From Costus lasius (lineage: Eukaryota > Streptophyta > Magnoliopsida > Zingiberales > Costaceae): 64,000 bases of DNA. This document shows, in pieces, positions 22,889 to 35,593 of this stretch. The stretch spans positions 3,410,001-3,474,000 of the forward strand of contig JANVAS020000239.1 of NCBI GenBank assembly GCA_027563935.2. Direction: 5' to 3'. How positions within the stretch are numbered: the stretch's first letter is position 1; each line of letters begins with the position of its first letter. The notes under the pieces were generated by a model that was not told where the DNA came from, made no database searches, and saw nothing but the letters and a program-made list of their open reading frames with translations. The position numbers were made by a program, and so were the translations under genes.

Positions 22889-23177
22889 ACTTATGAAGTA
22901 AATTATGTCTTTATCATTGTAAAACTGGATTGATGAACATCTATTTTTATCTAGTCTTGAAAATTAAAGTGAATGAAACCCTAGTCCCAGTTTCTCTCTG
23001 ATTATACGCTCCCGTGTGTTTTTCGATCATTGCTTGACTTCTATTCGATTGCCTGGATAGTAAGAAATCAATTATTCGGTACTTGACAACTTAGGTCTCT
23101 GTGAGTTCGATATCTATTTTATTACTTCGAGTATACATGCACTTGCGGAAATAACAACAAGCTTAGTGACACAACAA

Positions 23178-23199
23178 GTCTTTGGAGCCGTGTCGGGGG
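23178..23199 (+). promoter_or_regulatory. Degenerate primer binding site of element A
   Basis: TTTGGAGCCGTGTCGGGG resembles the Athila/Tat-type primer site TGGCGCCGTTGCCGGGG with several substitutions. It aligns with the better site at 63352 in E2, which suggests the preceding LTR once acted as a 5' LTR. Confidence 0.5.
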
Positions 23200-24201
23200 G
23201 TAACAAGTCCCCGTACGCCAAACAGCGAATTTTTGGCTGTGACACCTTATATAAGTTTTAGTCTACCTACTTGTTGGGATACAATAGGCGATGAAGCAGT
23301 GCGTTGGCGGCGACGGAAAAGGGACGCTAGCCTCCCCTCTCCCTCTTACGATGGTGCTCGGCAGCTAGCGGTTTCTTCCCTTGCTTCCTTCAGCGTTCGG
23401 CGATTAGTAGTGAGTTCTTTGACGAAATTCCTTGTGATGCGTAAGGCCCCTGTCTTTGTTGCCACGCTTCCTCCTGCTCCAAGCGGTGCCGATTCTGACG
23501 GCAATGGGAAGAAATGCCAGTGCCATCTTCGTCGTGCCCTAGAGTGGCGCCCTAAGTCCGACGGGGTTTGGACGCATATAGAGCTTCAACGGCCGGTCTG
23601 CTTTGTTCGGACGCATGCGACTAATCCAGGCGGCAGCGACCTTGATCCCCTCTAATCGGCGGTGACTTCTCCTTCTCCCTTTCTTGGCACCGGCGACCCA
23701 TCCTTCCTTCTGGTGACTATCTTCCCCAGCAAGAGCTAGTGATCCTCCTCCTACCCCATCGAACGGAATGAACGAATCGTCTGTTCGTTTCTGCGTCAAG
23801 ATTTCGGCTGAGGTAAGTTTCCATTGTTTTATTTTTTTAATTTAATTTATTAATCTATTCCTATGAATAAAATTAGTAAACCCTAATTTCTATTATTGTT
23901 ATATTGGGGGAAATTTTGATGATAATTAATTTGGGATAATTTTAAACAGAAAATTAGGGATTGAGGATATTTTTATGGATTAATGCATATGATGGATAAT
24001 GATGGATATTTTATTTAAATTATTCAGTGAAGAAAGGAAGATAGCTGTGATTTCAGAGGAATTTAGGATAACAGCGTTTGAGGTAGGAATCTTACCCTAC
24101 TCTTTTGTTACAATGTCAAGAATTATAAGATTTGTTACTTATTCCTTTGATTGGATATTTGATACATATATTAGAATTGATTGACACTGATATATATTTG
24201 A
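23200..24201 (+). other. Unassigned promoter/first-exon-like segment
   Basis: About 1 kb matching nothing else in the window. TATATAAG at about 23245 is followed by a GC-rich stretch (23280-23800), a strong donor-like GAG|GTAAGT at about 23812, a T-rich intron-like stretch, an acceptor-like TTTCAG at about 24056 and a second GAG|GTAGGA at about 24083. A frame of 157 codons (23182-23655) is not recognisable as any protein. It could be the 5' end of a displaced host gene, or another retroelement LTR, since the G1 LTR has a similar GC-rich block followed by GAG|GTGAGT. I cannot decide. Confidence 0.3.
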
Positions 24202-24756
24202 TGTTGGGGTATGCCCTTAAGGCTAATGTTTGAGGCCTTGGGATTCTTTCAGTATCATGTATAAACTCTTATGTTTATAAAGGCAATAGTTGTTATTCAG
24301 TTTGTTACATTGTCTGCTGCAATAAGTGTGCTTCTGAATAATGTCTCAATGCTGTTCAGCTAGGCTGACATGCTATATGTCCTTAGTCGAGATATCTTGG
24401 TGAATATGAGACAGCCTTGATATGATTGAGACTAATATGTGTTCTAATCTTATAGGATGCTTCGAGCATGGAATAAGATGTAGACTCATGGGTACATTGG
24501 ATGTACTGGTCAGACCCTACTAGGATATTCCATTGCTTGTCACAATGTGAATAATCCTTGTTTGCAACAAGTGGCACATATCCTCTGACTTGAGATCACT
24601 TGTGTTTCTAAATGATGATTGTCATTGTTTTGAGGTAGTTCAATATCATTTGAAACATAATGGTTATAGACTATCTTGGATAATGATCATGAGTCATGTT
24701 AGGGCACTAGTGATAGATATAGGATTGCCGTCTCCTTGATTGGAGTGTGATGTTCT
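24202..24756 (+). repeat. C2 copia 5' LTR, left part
   Basis: TGTTGGGGTATGCCC start as in C1; left flank TTTGA (24197-24201). Interrupted by gypsy G2 with GTTCT duplicated at 24752-24756 and 31431-31435. Some positions (GCTATATGTCC, CGAGATATC) match C3 rather than C1. Confidence 0.92.
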
Positions 24757-27317
24757 TGTCACATCCCGTTATCTTAACCCAAACAAGCAACACAAGTCAT
24801 AGAGTAACAGGATGTTATAATACAGGATCGATGCACACGCTAAGTAAAACCAAGTTTCTCGAAAACCCGATCTGAAAATTTTCGAGAATCCACACATTGA
24901 ATCTCCACGAAACACAATTTCACAAATGTACCTGCCACCACGCAATCCTTGCACTAGACATATGCAAGGCAACAGCATATCAAAGCCATATAAAATCCGT
25001 AAAATCCATAAATCACATAAGGGTACCTGCCACCAGGCAATACTTGCACTAGACATATGCAAGTTCACATTTATATCAAATCTGATCGCAAACACAATTC
25101 GACTCGAAATTCGAAGCAAAACCACAATATCGATTCTATAATTTCGTAGAACTAACGTCAATGATACCAAACACCGAAACCAGGCCCAAGCCCTCGGTGA
25201 CACAAAAATCAAAATCTCAAAAGTGCCACAACCGGCGACACGAGTTCACAAAGTTTGGCCATAACCGGCCCCAGTTAACTAAGCACAAAAGTCTTGTACA
25301 TCAAACCAGCATAGTTGTAGGGAAAATCACAATATCCATATCAAACACTAACTCAGGCAGTGGGCTCCTACTCTACACCTGTAAACAGTAAGGGGTGAGC
25401 TACACAGCCCAGTGAGTGGATAGTCTTAATCGACCATCCATAATATACACTTAAAGATACATGCAGATTATTTTAAAAACCTTTAACAGAACATCATGCC
25501 AACATATAACAAAAGGAAAGAAAGGAAATCATATAAACAATCAGATGAACACTGCTAAGGCATCACGCAATTGTCACCACACAGTAACCAAGGATCTAGA
25601 GCCATACTCTAAACCAACTAAACACACCAACCACTTAGTTGTCGAGCATAAATCAAGAATGACCCCTAGGGTCCAACCCGGCTCTGGCCTAAGCACTGGG
25701 AGAAGCTTGCAAATCGCATGCAACACAAACATGGACGGTGTGTAGACTCAAGAGGTGATCCCCATCCGGTCAAGATGTGATACCTTGATCTACACCACCC
25801 CATAACACAAGAATCTAAAAGTCTAAGAGTGATGAAATCAATGGGTGGCCCCTGTCCGACCAAGACATGGCACTTTGCATCAATCACTCGTTCTCCCAAA
25901 GGGTTCTTTACCTGAACAACCACTAGACACACCTTATATCTTATTTCACAAAAGTGGACTCCTAAGTGTCGACCAGACTCTAGGATAGTCACCTTCATCA
26001 CAATATCACAACAGGCAGGGTTGAAACATCAACCCCTCACATATCACAAACACAGGGCTAAAATCTCCAACCCCTAATCTATCACATATAGACTATCCCC
26101 TTGAGTACACAGTTACACTTAGCCTTAGTCCTATCCGTCCCACAACGGGTACACAGACCACAACACATAACATTCGAAACCACATAACCACATAATGTAG
26201 TGTAGAGTCCTTAGGTTTCATGCTGATCAGTTCAGTATAACCTTGCTAAGTTATCACCCAAGTTTCTCAATCAAGAATACATGGCCATAGATATATAAAC
26301 ATGCTGCTCATAGAGAAACGATCATGGATCCTATAACACTATTAGCATTTATCAGGGCATCCAAAAAAAATCAACACAGGATTAAAATTTGTATTCTTAC
26401 AATCTACTTTACATAATACCACATATAGCCCACGGTTTCTACAATTACTAGCATATTATCTACTTAAAAATCTAAACCTTAGTAATAAGAATTTCATGCT
26501 CAAGAATCACTGATTTAAAGCTACCTAAATTCCATATAAGAAATATCTTAAATTTCATGTTGCAAGATTTCGGTTTTCATGATAGATACACCTTGAGTTT
26601 CGGATCTTAGCATGGTGAAATTTCCAAGCAATCAAACTTATCATCTAGCACAACCAAATGGATATAATTCGAATAAGACACCCCACTCACCTCTTATCTT
26701 GAACTGTGAACACCAAGGTGAAATTCTCTCCACAAAACTCGTCTAAGGGTCTTAAAGTTCCACCAATGTTCTTAGGTAGACGCCACCAAAGGAAGAGAAA
26801 ACGCCACCAAGCACCAAGGAACGCCGGCCAAGGGAAAAAGGAAGAAGAAGAATTTCGTCCAAGCCTCCAAGGAATCGCCCAAGCCTTCTAACCGCCGCCC
26901 CTAAGGTTTTTTTTTTCTTTTCACCCCAAGTACCAAACCTAAAATTTCGGATTTCTAATTAAGGTAAAGGGTTTATGAATTAATCCACTAATTCAAATTT
27001 TAAACCCAATATCATTTAATTTAAGTGCAAACCCAATAACCCATAGCTAATTATTCCCTTAAGTGAAAATCCAATAAGGATTAAATTAACATCCAATAAG
27101 CTCTAATTAATTAATTACTAGAGTCAAAATCCGGTAAGGCTTAAATTAATATCCACTAACCCATTTCCACTAATTTATAAATAACCCCTAAAGGTTTTAG
27201 GGATAAAATTCTCCCCCATCCTAGGGTTGACAAAATCAAAACATAGGACAAATATCACAGCCAAAGATTTAAATCAAGAATAGTACTTACAAGGAATTAA
27301 GATTCTTGGATCTTACA
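24757..27317 (-). repeat. G2 3' LTR
   Basis: 2561 bp, starting TGTCACATCCCG and ending GGATCTTACA on the plus strand. It is shorter and clearly diverged from the G1/G3 LTRs, with about two of the 75-bp units (25747-25900) instead of four. PPT follows at 27318-27330. Confidence 0.92.
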
Positions 27318-27330
27318 TCCCTCCCTCCTT
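27318..27330 (-). promoter_or_regulatory. G2 polypurine tract
   Basis: Minus-strand AAGGAGGGAGGGA next to the 3' LTR, identical to G1. Confidence 0.85.
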
Positions 27331-27346
27331 ATAAAGCTTTAGTCCT

Positions 27347-30300
27347 CTAAAGCTCAACATTCATATCATCAAAAAGATAAGCATACAACATCCTCATATC
27401 AGCTTCAGTCTCCCAGGTCGCCTCCTCAACCGACTGATTTCCCCAGATAACCTTTACCAAAGGTATAGACTTGTTCCTCAGAACTTTATCCTTTCTATCC
27501 ACAATCCGGAGAGGTCTTTCCTCAAAGGTCAAATCACTCTGAATCTGAAGAGGTTCCAACTCCAATACATGGGATGGATCAGGATGATATTTCCTCAAAG
27601 CAGAAACATGGAATACATTATGCAAATGTTCCAAAGCAGGAGGTAAAGCTAACCTGTAAGCCACTGGACCAACTCTCTCAATAATGTCAAAAGGTCCCAC
27701 AAACCTCGGGCTCAGCTTTCCTTTCTTGCCAAACCGCATAACACCCTTAGTCGGTGATACCTTTAAGAAAACATGATCCCCTACCATAAACTCTAGGGGA
27801 CGACGACGGTCATCATCATAACTCTTCTGTCTGTCCCGAGAAATCTTCAGTTTATCCTGAATCTCTTTGACCTTATTAGTAGTCTCCTGTACTGCATCAG
27901 ATCTCAAAATCAATCTATCACCGGTTTCCTCCCAACACAAGGGAGTCCTACACCTTCTCCCATACAAAGCCTCATAAGGAGCCATCTGAATACTGGAGTG
28001 GAAGCTATTATTATAGGTGAACTCTATCAAAGGTAGATCCCGGTCCCACTCAGAACTCCAATCAACCACATAAGCTCTCAACAAGTCTTCTAGAGTCTGG
28101 ATAGTACGCTCCGTCTGGCCATCAGACTGAGGATGGTATGCTGTACTAAAATTCAACTTAGTACCCAAACTCTCCTGTAAGCTCTTCCAAAACCTGGACA
28201 GAAACCGAGAGTCCCTATCAGACACAATATCAACCGGCACTCCATGCAGTCTGACTATCTCATCAATGTACAACCTAGCCAGTCTCTCTAAAGGATAAGT
28301 CATCTTGATCGGGAGAAAGTGGGCTAATTTAGTGAGTCTATCAACAATCACCCAAATAGCATCATGACCCAATCTGGTTCTGGGCAAACCACACACAAAG
28401 TCCATACTGATGCATTCCCACTCCCACTCAGGAATAGGAAGGGGCTGCAACAAACCACCAGGCTTCGGGTGTTCAGCCTTTACAGTCTGACAGGTTAAAC
28501 ACCTAGAGACAAAATCGATTACCTCTTTCCTCATACCCGGCCACCAAAAACTCTTCTTGAGGTCCTAATACATCTTAGTCACACCAGGGTGTAGAGAATA
28601 TTTGGAGTTATGGCTATCCTACAGTATTTCTTTCCTCAAGCTCGGTTCCTCAGGGACACACACCCTTCCACGGAACCGAAGAACACCATCATCAGACAAG
28701 CTAAAATCCTGAACTGTACCCGCAACCAAACTATCCCTGATCTGAGCTAATCTCGGATCCACAGACTGCTGATCTCTGATCTTCTGCAACAAAACAGACT
28801 GTACTCTGAGGAAAGCCACATAACCCGACTGAACTCTAGGAGAAACACTGATCCTGAGATCTCGGAACTCCTGCAGTAACTGCCACTCACTGACCTGTAG
28901 TGCCGCTACTGAAGTAACTGGATGTCTGCTCAGTGCATCAGCCACTACATTGGCCTTTCCAGCCTGATACTGAATAGCGAAGTCATAGTCTTTGATCAAC
29001 TCCATCCATCTTCTCTGTCTCATGTTCAACTCCTTCTGAGTGAAGATGTACTTGAGACTCTGATGGTGAGTGAACAGATCAAACTCCTGACCCAATAAAT
29101 AGTGGCGCCATATCTTCAGAGCAAAGACTACGGCCGCCAACTCTAAGTCATGAGTAGGGTAGTTCAACTCATACTCCTTCAGTTGTCTCGAAGCATAGGC
29201 TACCACATTACCCTTCTGCATTAAGACGCAACCCAACCCGTTGCCTGAAGCATCCGTATAGACGGTAAACCTTTCCCCATCACTAGGAATAATGAGGATC
29301 GGTGTACTAGTCAACCTTCTCTTCAGCTCCTGAAAGCTCTCCTCACACTTGTCATCCCAATTAAACTTGGCCTCCTTTCTGGTCAATTTAGTTAAAGGAC
29401 CCGCCAGCTTGGAGAATCCCTCAACAAACCTCTGGTAGTAACCTGCTAGACCCAGGAAACTTCTGATCTCAGTAGCACTAGCCGGTCTTCCCGAATTAAG
29501 GATGGCTTGCACCTTAACTGGATCCACAGACACCCCCTGACCAGAAATCACATGCCCAAGGAAGCTGATCTTTTCTAGCCAAAATTCACACTTATTGGCC
29601 TTGGCATATAATCGGTTTTTCCTCAGGATCTCCAGCACTCTGCGCAAGTCACTGACATGATCCGAAGTAGTCCGAGAGTACACCAAGATATCATCTATGA
29701 AGACTACCACACAAGAATCAAGCAATTCATGAAATACCCTGTTCATCAAATCCATGAAGACAGCAGGTGCATTTGTCAGTCCAAAAGGCATAACTAGAAA
29801 TTCAAAATGCCCATACCTGGTCCTGAAAGCAGTCTTAAATATATCCTCATCCTTGACCCTAAGCTGGTAATACCCTGATCTCAGATCTATCTTAGAGAAC
29901 ATTGTAGCCCCCTGTAATTGATCAAATAGATCATCAATTCTGGGGAGAGGATACCTATTCTTGATAGTCACTTGGTTCAGTTGCCTGTAGTCTATACACA
30001 TCCTCAGGATTCCATCCTTTTTCTTTACGAACAGCACTGGTGCTCCCCAGGGAGAAGCACTAGGCCGGATGTAACCTTTCTCCAGCAATTCCTCCAGTTG
30101 CTTCTTAAGCTCGGCCAACTCTGAGGTAGCCATGCGGTAAGGAGCTTTGGAGATAGGTGCAGTACCTGGCATCAACTCAATACCAAACTCTACCTCTCGC
30201 ATTGGTGGCAAGCCTGAAAATTCCTCAGAGAACACATCAGGAAACTCTTGCACCACCGCCATCTGAGTCAAATCAGGAGTAGAATCATCCTGCACCTTAA

Positions 30301-30532
30301 CATGTGCAATATAACCCTTACACCCACTAGCAAGTAACTTTCTGGCCTGCAGGAAAGATATCACATGTGGTCCTTGGTCTGACACCAGACCTCTCACAAA
30401 AAGCTGACTCCCATCTAGTAGATTCAAGGTGATTACTTTCTCAAAGCAATCCACAGTGGCATGATGCGAGGATAACCAATCCATACCTAGGATGACATCA
30501 TAGTCTTGCATGTCTAAAAGGATTAGATCTAC
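27347..30532 (-). pseudogene. G2 pol remnant: protease C-terminus, RT, RNase H, integrase, chromodomain
   Basis: Begins inside pol at about [15 protein letters not shown] and runs in one frame to the chromodomain-like EEATWETEADM tail. RT has FIDDILVYS. RNase H has YTDAS, but G1's FTDHQSLKY reads FTHHQSLKY, losing an Asp. The integrase HHCC region, [15 protein letters not shown] and DGQTER are present. Two nonsense codons interrupt it: TAG for the Glu after KEIL at 28619 (a transversion) and TAG for CAG (MYQ) near 28566. The NNSF region is in frame, unlike G1. Gag and the protease active site are deleted. Confidence 0.93.
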
Positions 30533-31430
30533 AACATATAGCCCACGGTTTCTACAATTACTACCATATTATCTACTTAAAAATCTAAACCTTAGTAATA
30601 AGAATTTCATGCTCAAGAATCACTGATTTAAAGCTACCTAAATTCCATATAAGAAATATCTTAAATTTCATGTTGCAAGATTTCGGTTTTCATGATAGAT
30701 ACACCTTGAGTTTCGGTTCTTAGCATGGTGAAATTTCCAAGCAATCAAACTTATCATCTAGCACAACCAAATGGATATAATTCGAATAAGACACCCCACT
30801 CACCTCTTATCTTGAACTGTGAACACCAAGGTGAAATTCTCTCCACAAAACTCGTCTAAGGGTCTTAAAGTTCCACCAATGTTCTTAGGTAGACGCCACC
30901 AAAGGAAGAGAAAACGCCACCAAGCACCAAGGAACGCCAGCCAAGGGAAAAAGGAAGAAGAAGAATTTCGTCCAAGCCTCCAAGGAATCGCCCAAGCCTT
31001 CAAACCGCCGCCCCTAAGGTTTTTTTTTTCTTTTCGCCCCAAGTACCAAACCTAAAATTTCAGATTTCTAATTAAGGTAAAGGGTTTATGAATTAATCCA
31101 CTAATTCAAATTTTAAACCCAATATCATTTAATTTAAGTGCAAACCCAATAACCCATAGCTAATTATTCCCTTAAGTGAAAATCCAATAAGGATTAAATT
31201 AACATCCAATAAGCTCTAATTAATTAATTACTAGAGTCAAAATCCGGTAAGGCTTAAATTAATATCCACTAACCCATTTCCACTAATTTATAAATAACCC
31301 CTAAAGGTTTTAGGGATAAAATTCTCCCCCATCCTAGGGTTGACAAAATCAAAACATAGGACAAATATCACAGCCAAAGATTTAAATCAAGAATAGTACT
31401 TACAAGGAATTAAGATTCTTGGATCTTACA
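30533..31430 (-). repeat. G2 5' LTR, truncated
   Basis: 898 bp matching 26420-27317 with few differences. It starts abruptly at a deletion junction with pol (GATCTAC then AACATATAGCCC) and ends at the outer LTR terminus beside the GTTCT duplication. Confidence 0.92.
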
Positions 31431-32573
31431 GTTCTAAAGGGGCCCCCCTGGATGAGATGATTGAGAAAGTGTATGGCCATACCCAGGTGACTATGTTCAT
31501 CTGATCTAATCATGCTCATCATATTGGAGCTACAGGCTTGACACGCTTGTCCAATAAGAACATCCAGTGGCAAAGGAAACATGTATGCCTAGTGAAGTGG
31601 ATTCACACTTGTGCTGTGGTTTGGGTGTAGTCTTGGAAGACTCTTTCCTTTATATCGGGAGATAGTGATGTGTTGCTAGATACCCCTCACTGATCGTGAT
31701 AACGTAAGTTATCGTTACCGACATTTAAAGGAAACCCTTAGGGTCGCACAATTTGATGATATGGCTTACTTAAGTCAGATCGTGTGGACTGAATTGTTTG
31801 GGTTCAGTTTAAAGGGATTTAAACTCTGATTGTAAGTGAGATCTGGTCTGATCATGTTTAATTGATTAGGGCTTGAGATCGGTAAGCTTCGATTGAGAGA
31901 TTGGATGCTAGATCGGTTAGATCAGGAGCATCAAGAGATGAACGGTTAGATCTTGAACCTTAGGGTTTATTGTGATCTAGACCATATGGCTTGGGTTAAT
32001 TGGTCTTTGAACCAAACCGACATTGAACCAGCTCATTGAGTGAGCGCATGGTTCAAGGGAGAGAGCAAAATGCGATTGGTTCATGCGTACATGAACGCAT
32101 GATCGCATAAGAGAATAAGGCTAGCTATTTTTAGTAGCCACGCCTCCACGTTTTGAGTGGAACGCATCTCTTGTCGCCCCTCTCCTATTCTCGTCGCTTG
32201 CTCTCGTGTGGAAATGGTTGTTCACGCCTTGGAGAGAGTTTGCTCAAGCGAGAGATCATCTCAACTCCCCTTCCATTCGACAAGGACACTTGGAGATCCT
32301 TGCTAGCACAAGGAGCAACAAGAAGTAGCCGATCTATCATCTTGTGTGCGTCATCTTTGGAGGAGAACCATTTCGTTCTCTCATCTCCAAGCCGCCACCC
32401 AATCTAATGGCGTTGGTAAGATCACTTGTCGATCTTTGCAAGTTTTTATATGCAAGTTGATCATATGAACTATATGCGATCTTATGAAACCCTAAAATCC
32501 TTGCTTCCGCTATCAAAGTTTACATGCGCCTCCTTATTAGGGTTTCGCCCCCCTCTCGAAAGGGGTACTTTCA
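31431..32573 (+). repeat. C2 copia 5' LTR, right part
   Basis: Resumes at GTTCTAAAGGGGCCCC and ends TACTTTCA. Total LTR about 1.69 kb. Its last 500 bp differ strongly from C1 and C3 although the flanks align. Confidence 0.92.
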
Positions 32574-32575
32574 AT

Positions 32576-32587
32576 TGGTATCAGAGC
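32576..32587 (+). promoter_or_regulatory. C2 primer binding site
   Basis: TGGTATCAGAGC, a full 12-base complement to the initiator Met tRNA 3' end, two bases after the LTR. Confidence 0.92.
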
Positions 32588-34430
32588 ATTGGTTCTTGTA
32601 GAATCATATGATTGCTTGATGTTTTGTGATCCTTGTTTGTGTTTGATAAGTAGATCTAGTAGGAAGCATCTTGCGCATCTACATGTTAAGTAGTGAAAAT
32701 ACATGATGTATGTTTTTACTCCTTTGCGCATGTATGATGTATGATTGCGCATGTTGATTGTTGTAGTTTTTCTTAAAATACTTAATCACTTGCGTGCCTC
32801 ACTAGATCTAAGTGACGCCTGCTATAAACCCTTAGACGGGTTAGTAGGGTTGAAGTCATCCTCTAGGTAAGATCCAACCAGTCTGATCAGACCATCTGAC
32901 AGCCTAGATGGGTCGACCAGATGGCGCCTGTGCGCAAGCACGAGGTGGCTATAGGTCGACTGCAGACAGGCGTGTAGCGAGGTCTGGTTGAGACAACCAA
33001 TGAACACTCTTGAGTTAGGCCTGGGGTCACACCCGCTTGCCAGAACTCATGAAGGTTGTTCAGCCCTTTGCGCATGCATGGTTGACCATTAGGTCGACTC
33101 AAGTCAGTTAAGACTTGGTGCATGCAAGGGCAGTGGATCTGACTAGGTCGGATGAGTGGATCCCTATTAATGGACCGTTGTAAGGTAGTAGGGCACATAA
33201 GGAAAATAAAAAAAAAAAAAAAATTGATGCCAATGGGTTTTCAAAACCAATTTTATTTTCTGGTTTGGATCACATGTTGATTGGATGCCATCTGCTTGTT
33301 TATTTAATCTTATGTGGGTTGCCCTTTTAATGTGTGCTGTGCTGGGGCCTGCGAGCCTGGATTAATTATAAATTATTATTTTTGTGATCTGCGCATCACA
33401 TGTCATTTAATTTATAAAGTGTAATTGACCTGCGAGTCAATCATGTCTAGATAGATTAAATTGTAAGTTTAATCAGACATGAGCACAGAGCACACTTGGC
33501 AGAGGCGCATGCAGCAGGGCTTGACCAGGTGGGAGGTCTAGGGTTCGACCCTAGGACAGGCGCATTTACCTGGTGGGCGCACCTGAGCTGCAGAGGGCGC
33601 TTGGGCCCTGGGTTGGGCCAGATGAGATGCAAAAGACCCATGAAGAGCTCAAGTGAAGACTTAAGTTAAAATTAAGGTCTTACTTAGGCTTAATGGGCTT
33701 TTACCACATAAGATCAGCATGCTTTCTATTTATTGTTTTTATAATTAGAATTGCATGATTTATCTTCTGCTATCACCATAGGTTTAGCATGATAGTTAAG
33801 AAGATAAAAGGACCGTTAAAATCCAACGCTATAATATCAAGCACGTAAGCCTTCTGACGTGAAACCTCACTGTTCTGACTATCGTTGGGGCCGTGTTGTA
33901 CCCACTCAGTGGGCACGCCCATCTATCTTCAGACGGTGTGTGATTACACCTGCGTGTTACAGGGAAGGGATTTATCGCTTCTCGTTGCTCAGCATAGCAC
34001 GTGGTGGTCCAGGGAGTAGGTCAGGTCAGCTTGACCATGTAGGCTACATATGGGGCATATGTTAGCTATATGGAGGCAGCCATCTGTGGGATCAGAGACT
34101 GTGTTGTACCAACTCAGTTGGCACAGTCGGCTGGATTGCCCAGATGAAGGGGAATCGCACGGGTTGGCGATTGGCAGGGACTGCCTACCAGAAATTAGTG
34201 CTTGTACTCTCTGTGCATCTTATCTCGCCTGAGCGGGACGCGGAGACCAAGTATGAAATCTGGATCCCATCTCACTAAAAGAATGTTGCTCTTTCGGGCT
34301 GTTTTGCTGGATTTTTCAGCCAGATAAAATAGTGAGAAAAGAATCTTTCTTAAGTCCTGGATTGATTCTAAACATTGATACTGACCTTGCTGTTCTTGCA
34401 TTGTTGTAGATTCCTGCAGCAACGAACACC
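32588..34430 (+). other. C2 untranslated leader
   Basis: Uninterrupted 1.8-kb copia leader, the reference for the G1 insertion point in C1 (CCAGGGAGTAGG near 34012). It carries the tRNA-like patch (B box GGTTCGACCCT at 33542-33552; its A-box region reads GCAGCAGGGC, one base shorter than C1) and a poly-A run at about 33209-33223. No coding signal. Confidence 0.85.
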
Positions 34431-35593
34431 ATGAGCTTCAATGTGCGATCCCTACTAGAAAGGGAGAAGTTTGCTGGGCCAAACTTCTCAGACTGGTTCG
34501 GACACCTTAAGATTGTTCTTAAGGCTGAGAGGAAACTGTATGTCCTCGAGACGGCTATACCGCCTCAACCCGCTCCGAACGCCGCAAGGGCGGTTCGGGA
34601 TGCCTATGAAAAGCATGTCACTGATAGCATTGATGTCGCTTGCCTGATGCTAGCGTCTATGACGCCACAGCTGTAGCGTCAGCATGAGGATATGTCTGCT
34701 ATAGAAATGATAGCAAACCTCAAAATGCTATATGCTGCACAGGCAAGGACTGAGCGCTATAATTTGACCAAGCTTTTCTTTCAGAGCAAACTGGCTGAAG
34801 GGAGTCCAGTGGGAGCTCACGTGCTCAAGATGATTGGGCACAAAGAGGCTCTAGAGAAACTAGGGCATACCATCAATCAGGAGCTTGCTGTAGACATTAT
34901 TCTGCAGTCTCTCCTGGCCTCTTTCGATCCGTTCATTATTAATTTTAATATGAACAAGATCGACTGTACTCCGGCAGAGTTGCTGAATATGCTCTTGACT
35001 ACAGAGGAAACTCTAAAGGGCAAGCCTTCAACCTCTGTCTTGATGTTCCCTTCAAGGAACAAGAAGAAGGGGAAGAAGGGCAAAGCCCCTGTCAAGAACT
35101 ACAACAAGGGTCTGAAACAGAAGGTTAAGCGGTCAAAGGAATACAGATGTTTCCACTGTGGCCAGCTGGGTCACTAGAAAAAGGACTGTAAAGCGCTCCA
35201 AGGAGACAAGAAGGGAAGTTTCGCTTCTGGCTCAGGTATTTTTGTGACTGAGGTCATGTTTTCTTCTTCTATTTCATGGGTGTTGGACACTGCATGTGGA
35301 GTTCACATTTGTTCAAATGTACAGGAACTCAAGAGAAGAAGACAGGTGGGACAGCATGAGGTGGACCTACGAGTTGGAAACGGGGCACGGGTTGCTGCTG
35401 TTGCTGTAGGGGTTTATTACATCTCATTACCATCTGGACTTGTATTAGAACTGGACAATTGTTATTTTGTTCCGAGTATTACGAAAAATATTATCTCTAT
35501 TCCTGCTCTTGTCAGGAAAGGATTTTCCTTTGAATGCAATATTTCAAAGTGTGTTCTTTCTTATGATAATATTGTTTATGCTACTGGATCAAT
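34431..35593 (+). pseudogene. C2 copia gag and partial protease, truncated
   Basis: One frame with two TAG codons: 34674 (CAG to TAG after PQL) and 35175, which replaces the Trp in the zinc knuckle exactly as in C1. Gag begins MSFNVRSLLEREK. The protease motif WVLDTACG is present and the frame runs through NIISIPALVRKG to ATGSI, where gypsy G3 cuts it. Integrase, RT, RNase H and the 3' LTR of this copy are absent. C1 and C2 share other residues against C3 (AIPPQPAPN, VMFSSS), so they look like sister copies. Confidence 0.93.

Larger units (their letters stand above)
22033..23176 (+). mobile_element. LTR of element A, right part
   Basis: Resumes the LTR interrupted at 1644. It matches about 62255-63348 of the second family copy, including CAGAAGTTTCAGAG, the TTACAGCCGT hairpin, TTTGCTTGAGAACTTGGAACCCTA, the GAAA-loop hairpin array and GCACTTGCGGAA near the end. 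The exact LTR end is uncertain. Confidence 0.75.
24757..31430 (-). mobile_element. Gypsy element G2, internally deleted
   Basis: Minus-strand relative of G1 inserted into the C2 5' LTR with a perfect 5-bp duplication (GTTCT). The 3' LTR (24757-27317) is complete; the opposite LTR is only its last 898 bp (30533-31430). Gag, the protease and the primer site are lost by one deletion joining pol at 30532 to the LTR interior. Both outer ends are intact, so the deletion probably followed insertion. Confidence 0.93.

Noticed and set aside
23182..23655. 157-codon host protein gene
   Set aside because: Low-complexity Arg/Ser-rich translation with no recognisable domain. It starts in the degenerate primer site, so a coding role is not supported.
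33207..33223. Poly-A tail of a retroposed transcript
   Set aside because: The flanking copia leader continues colinearly on both sides with C1, so it is a simple A-run expansion.
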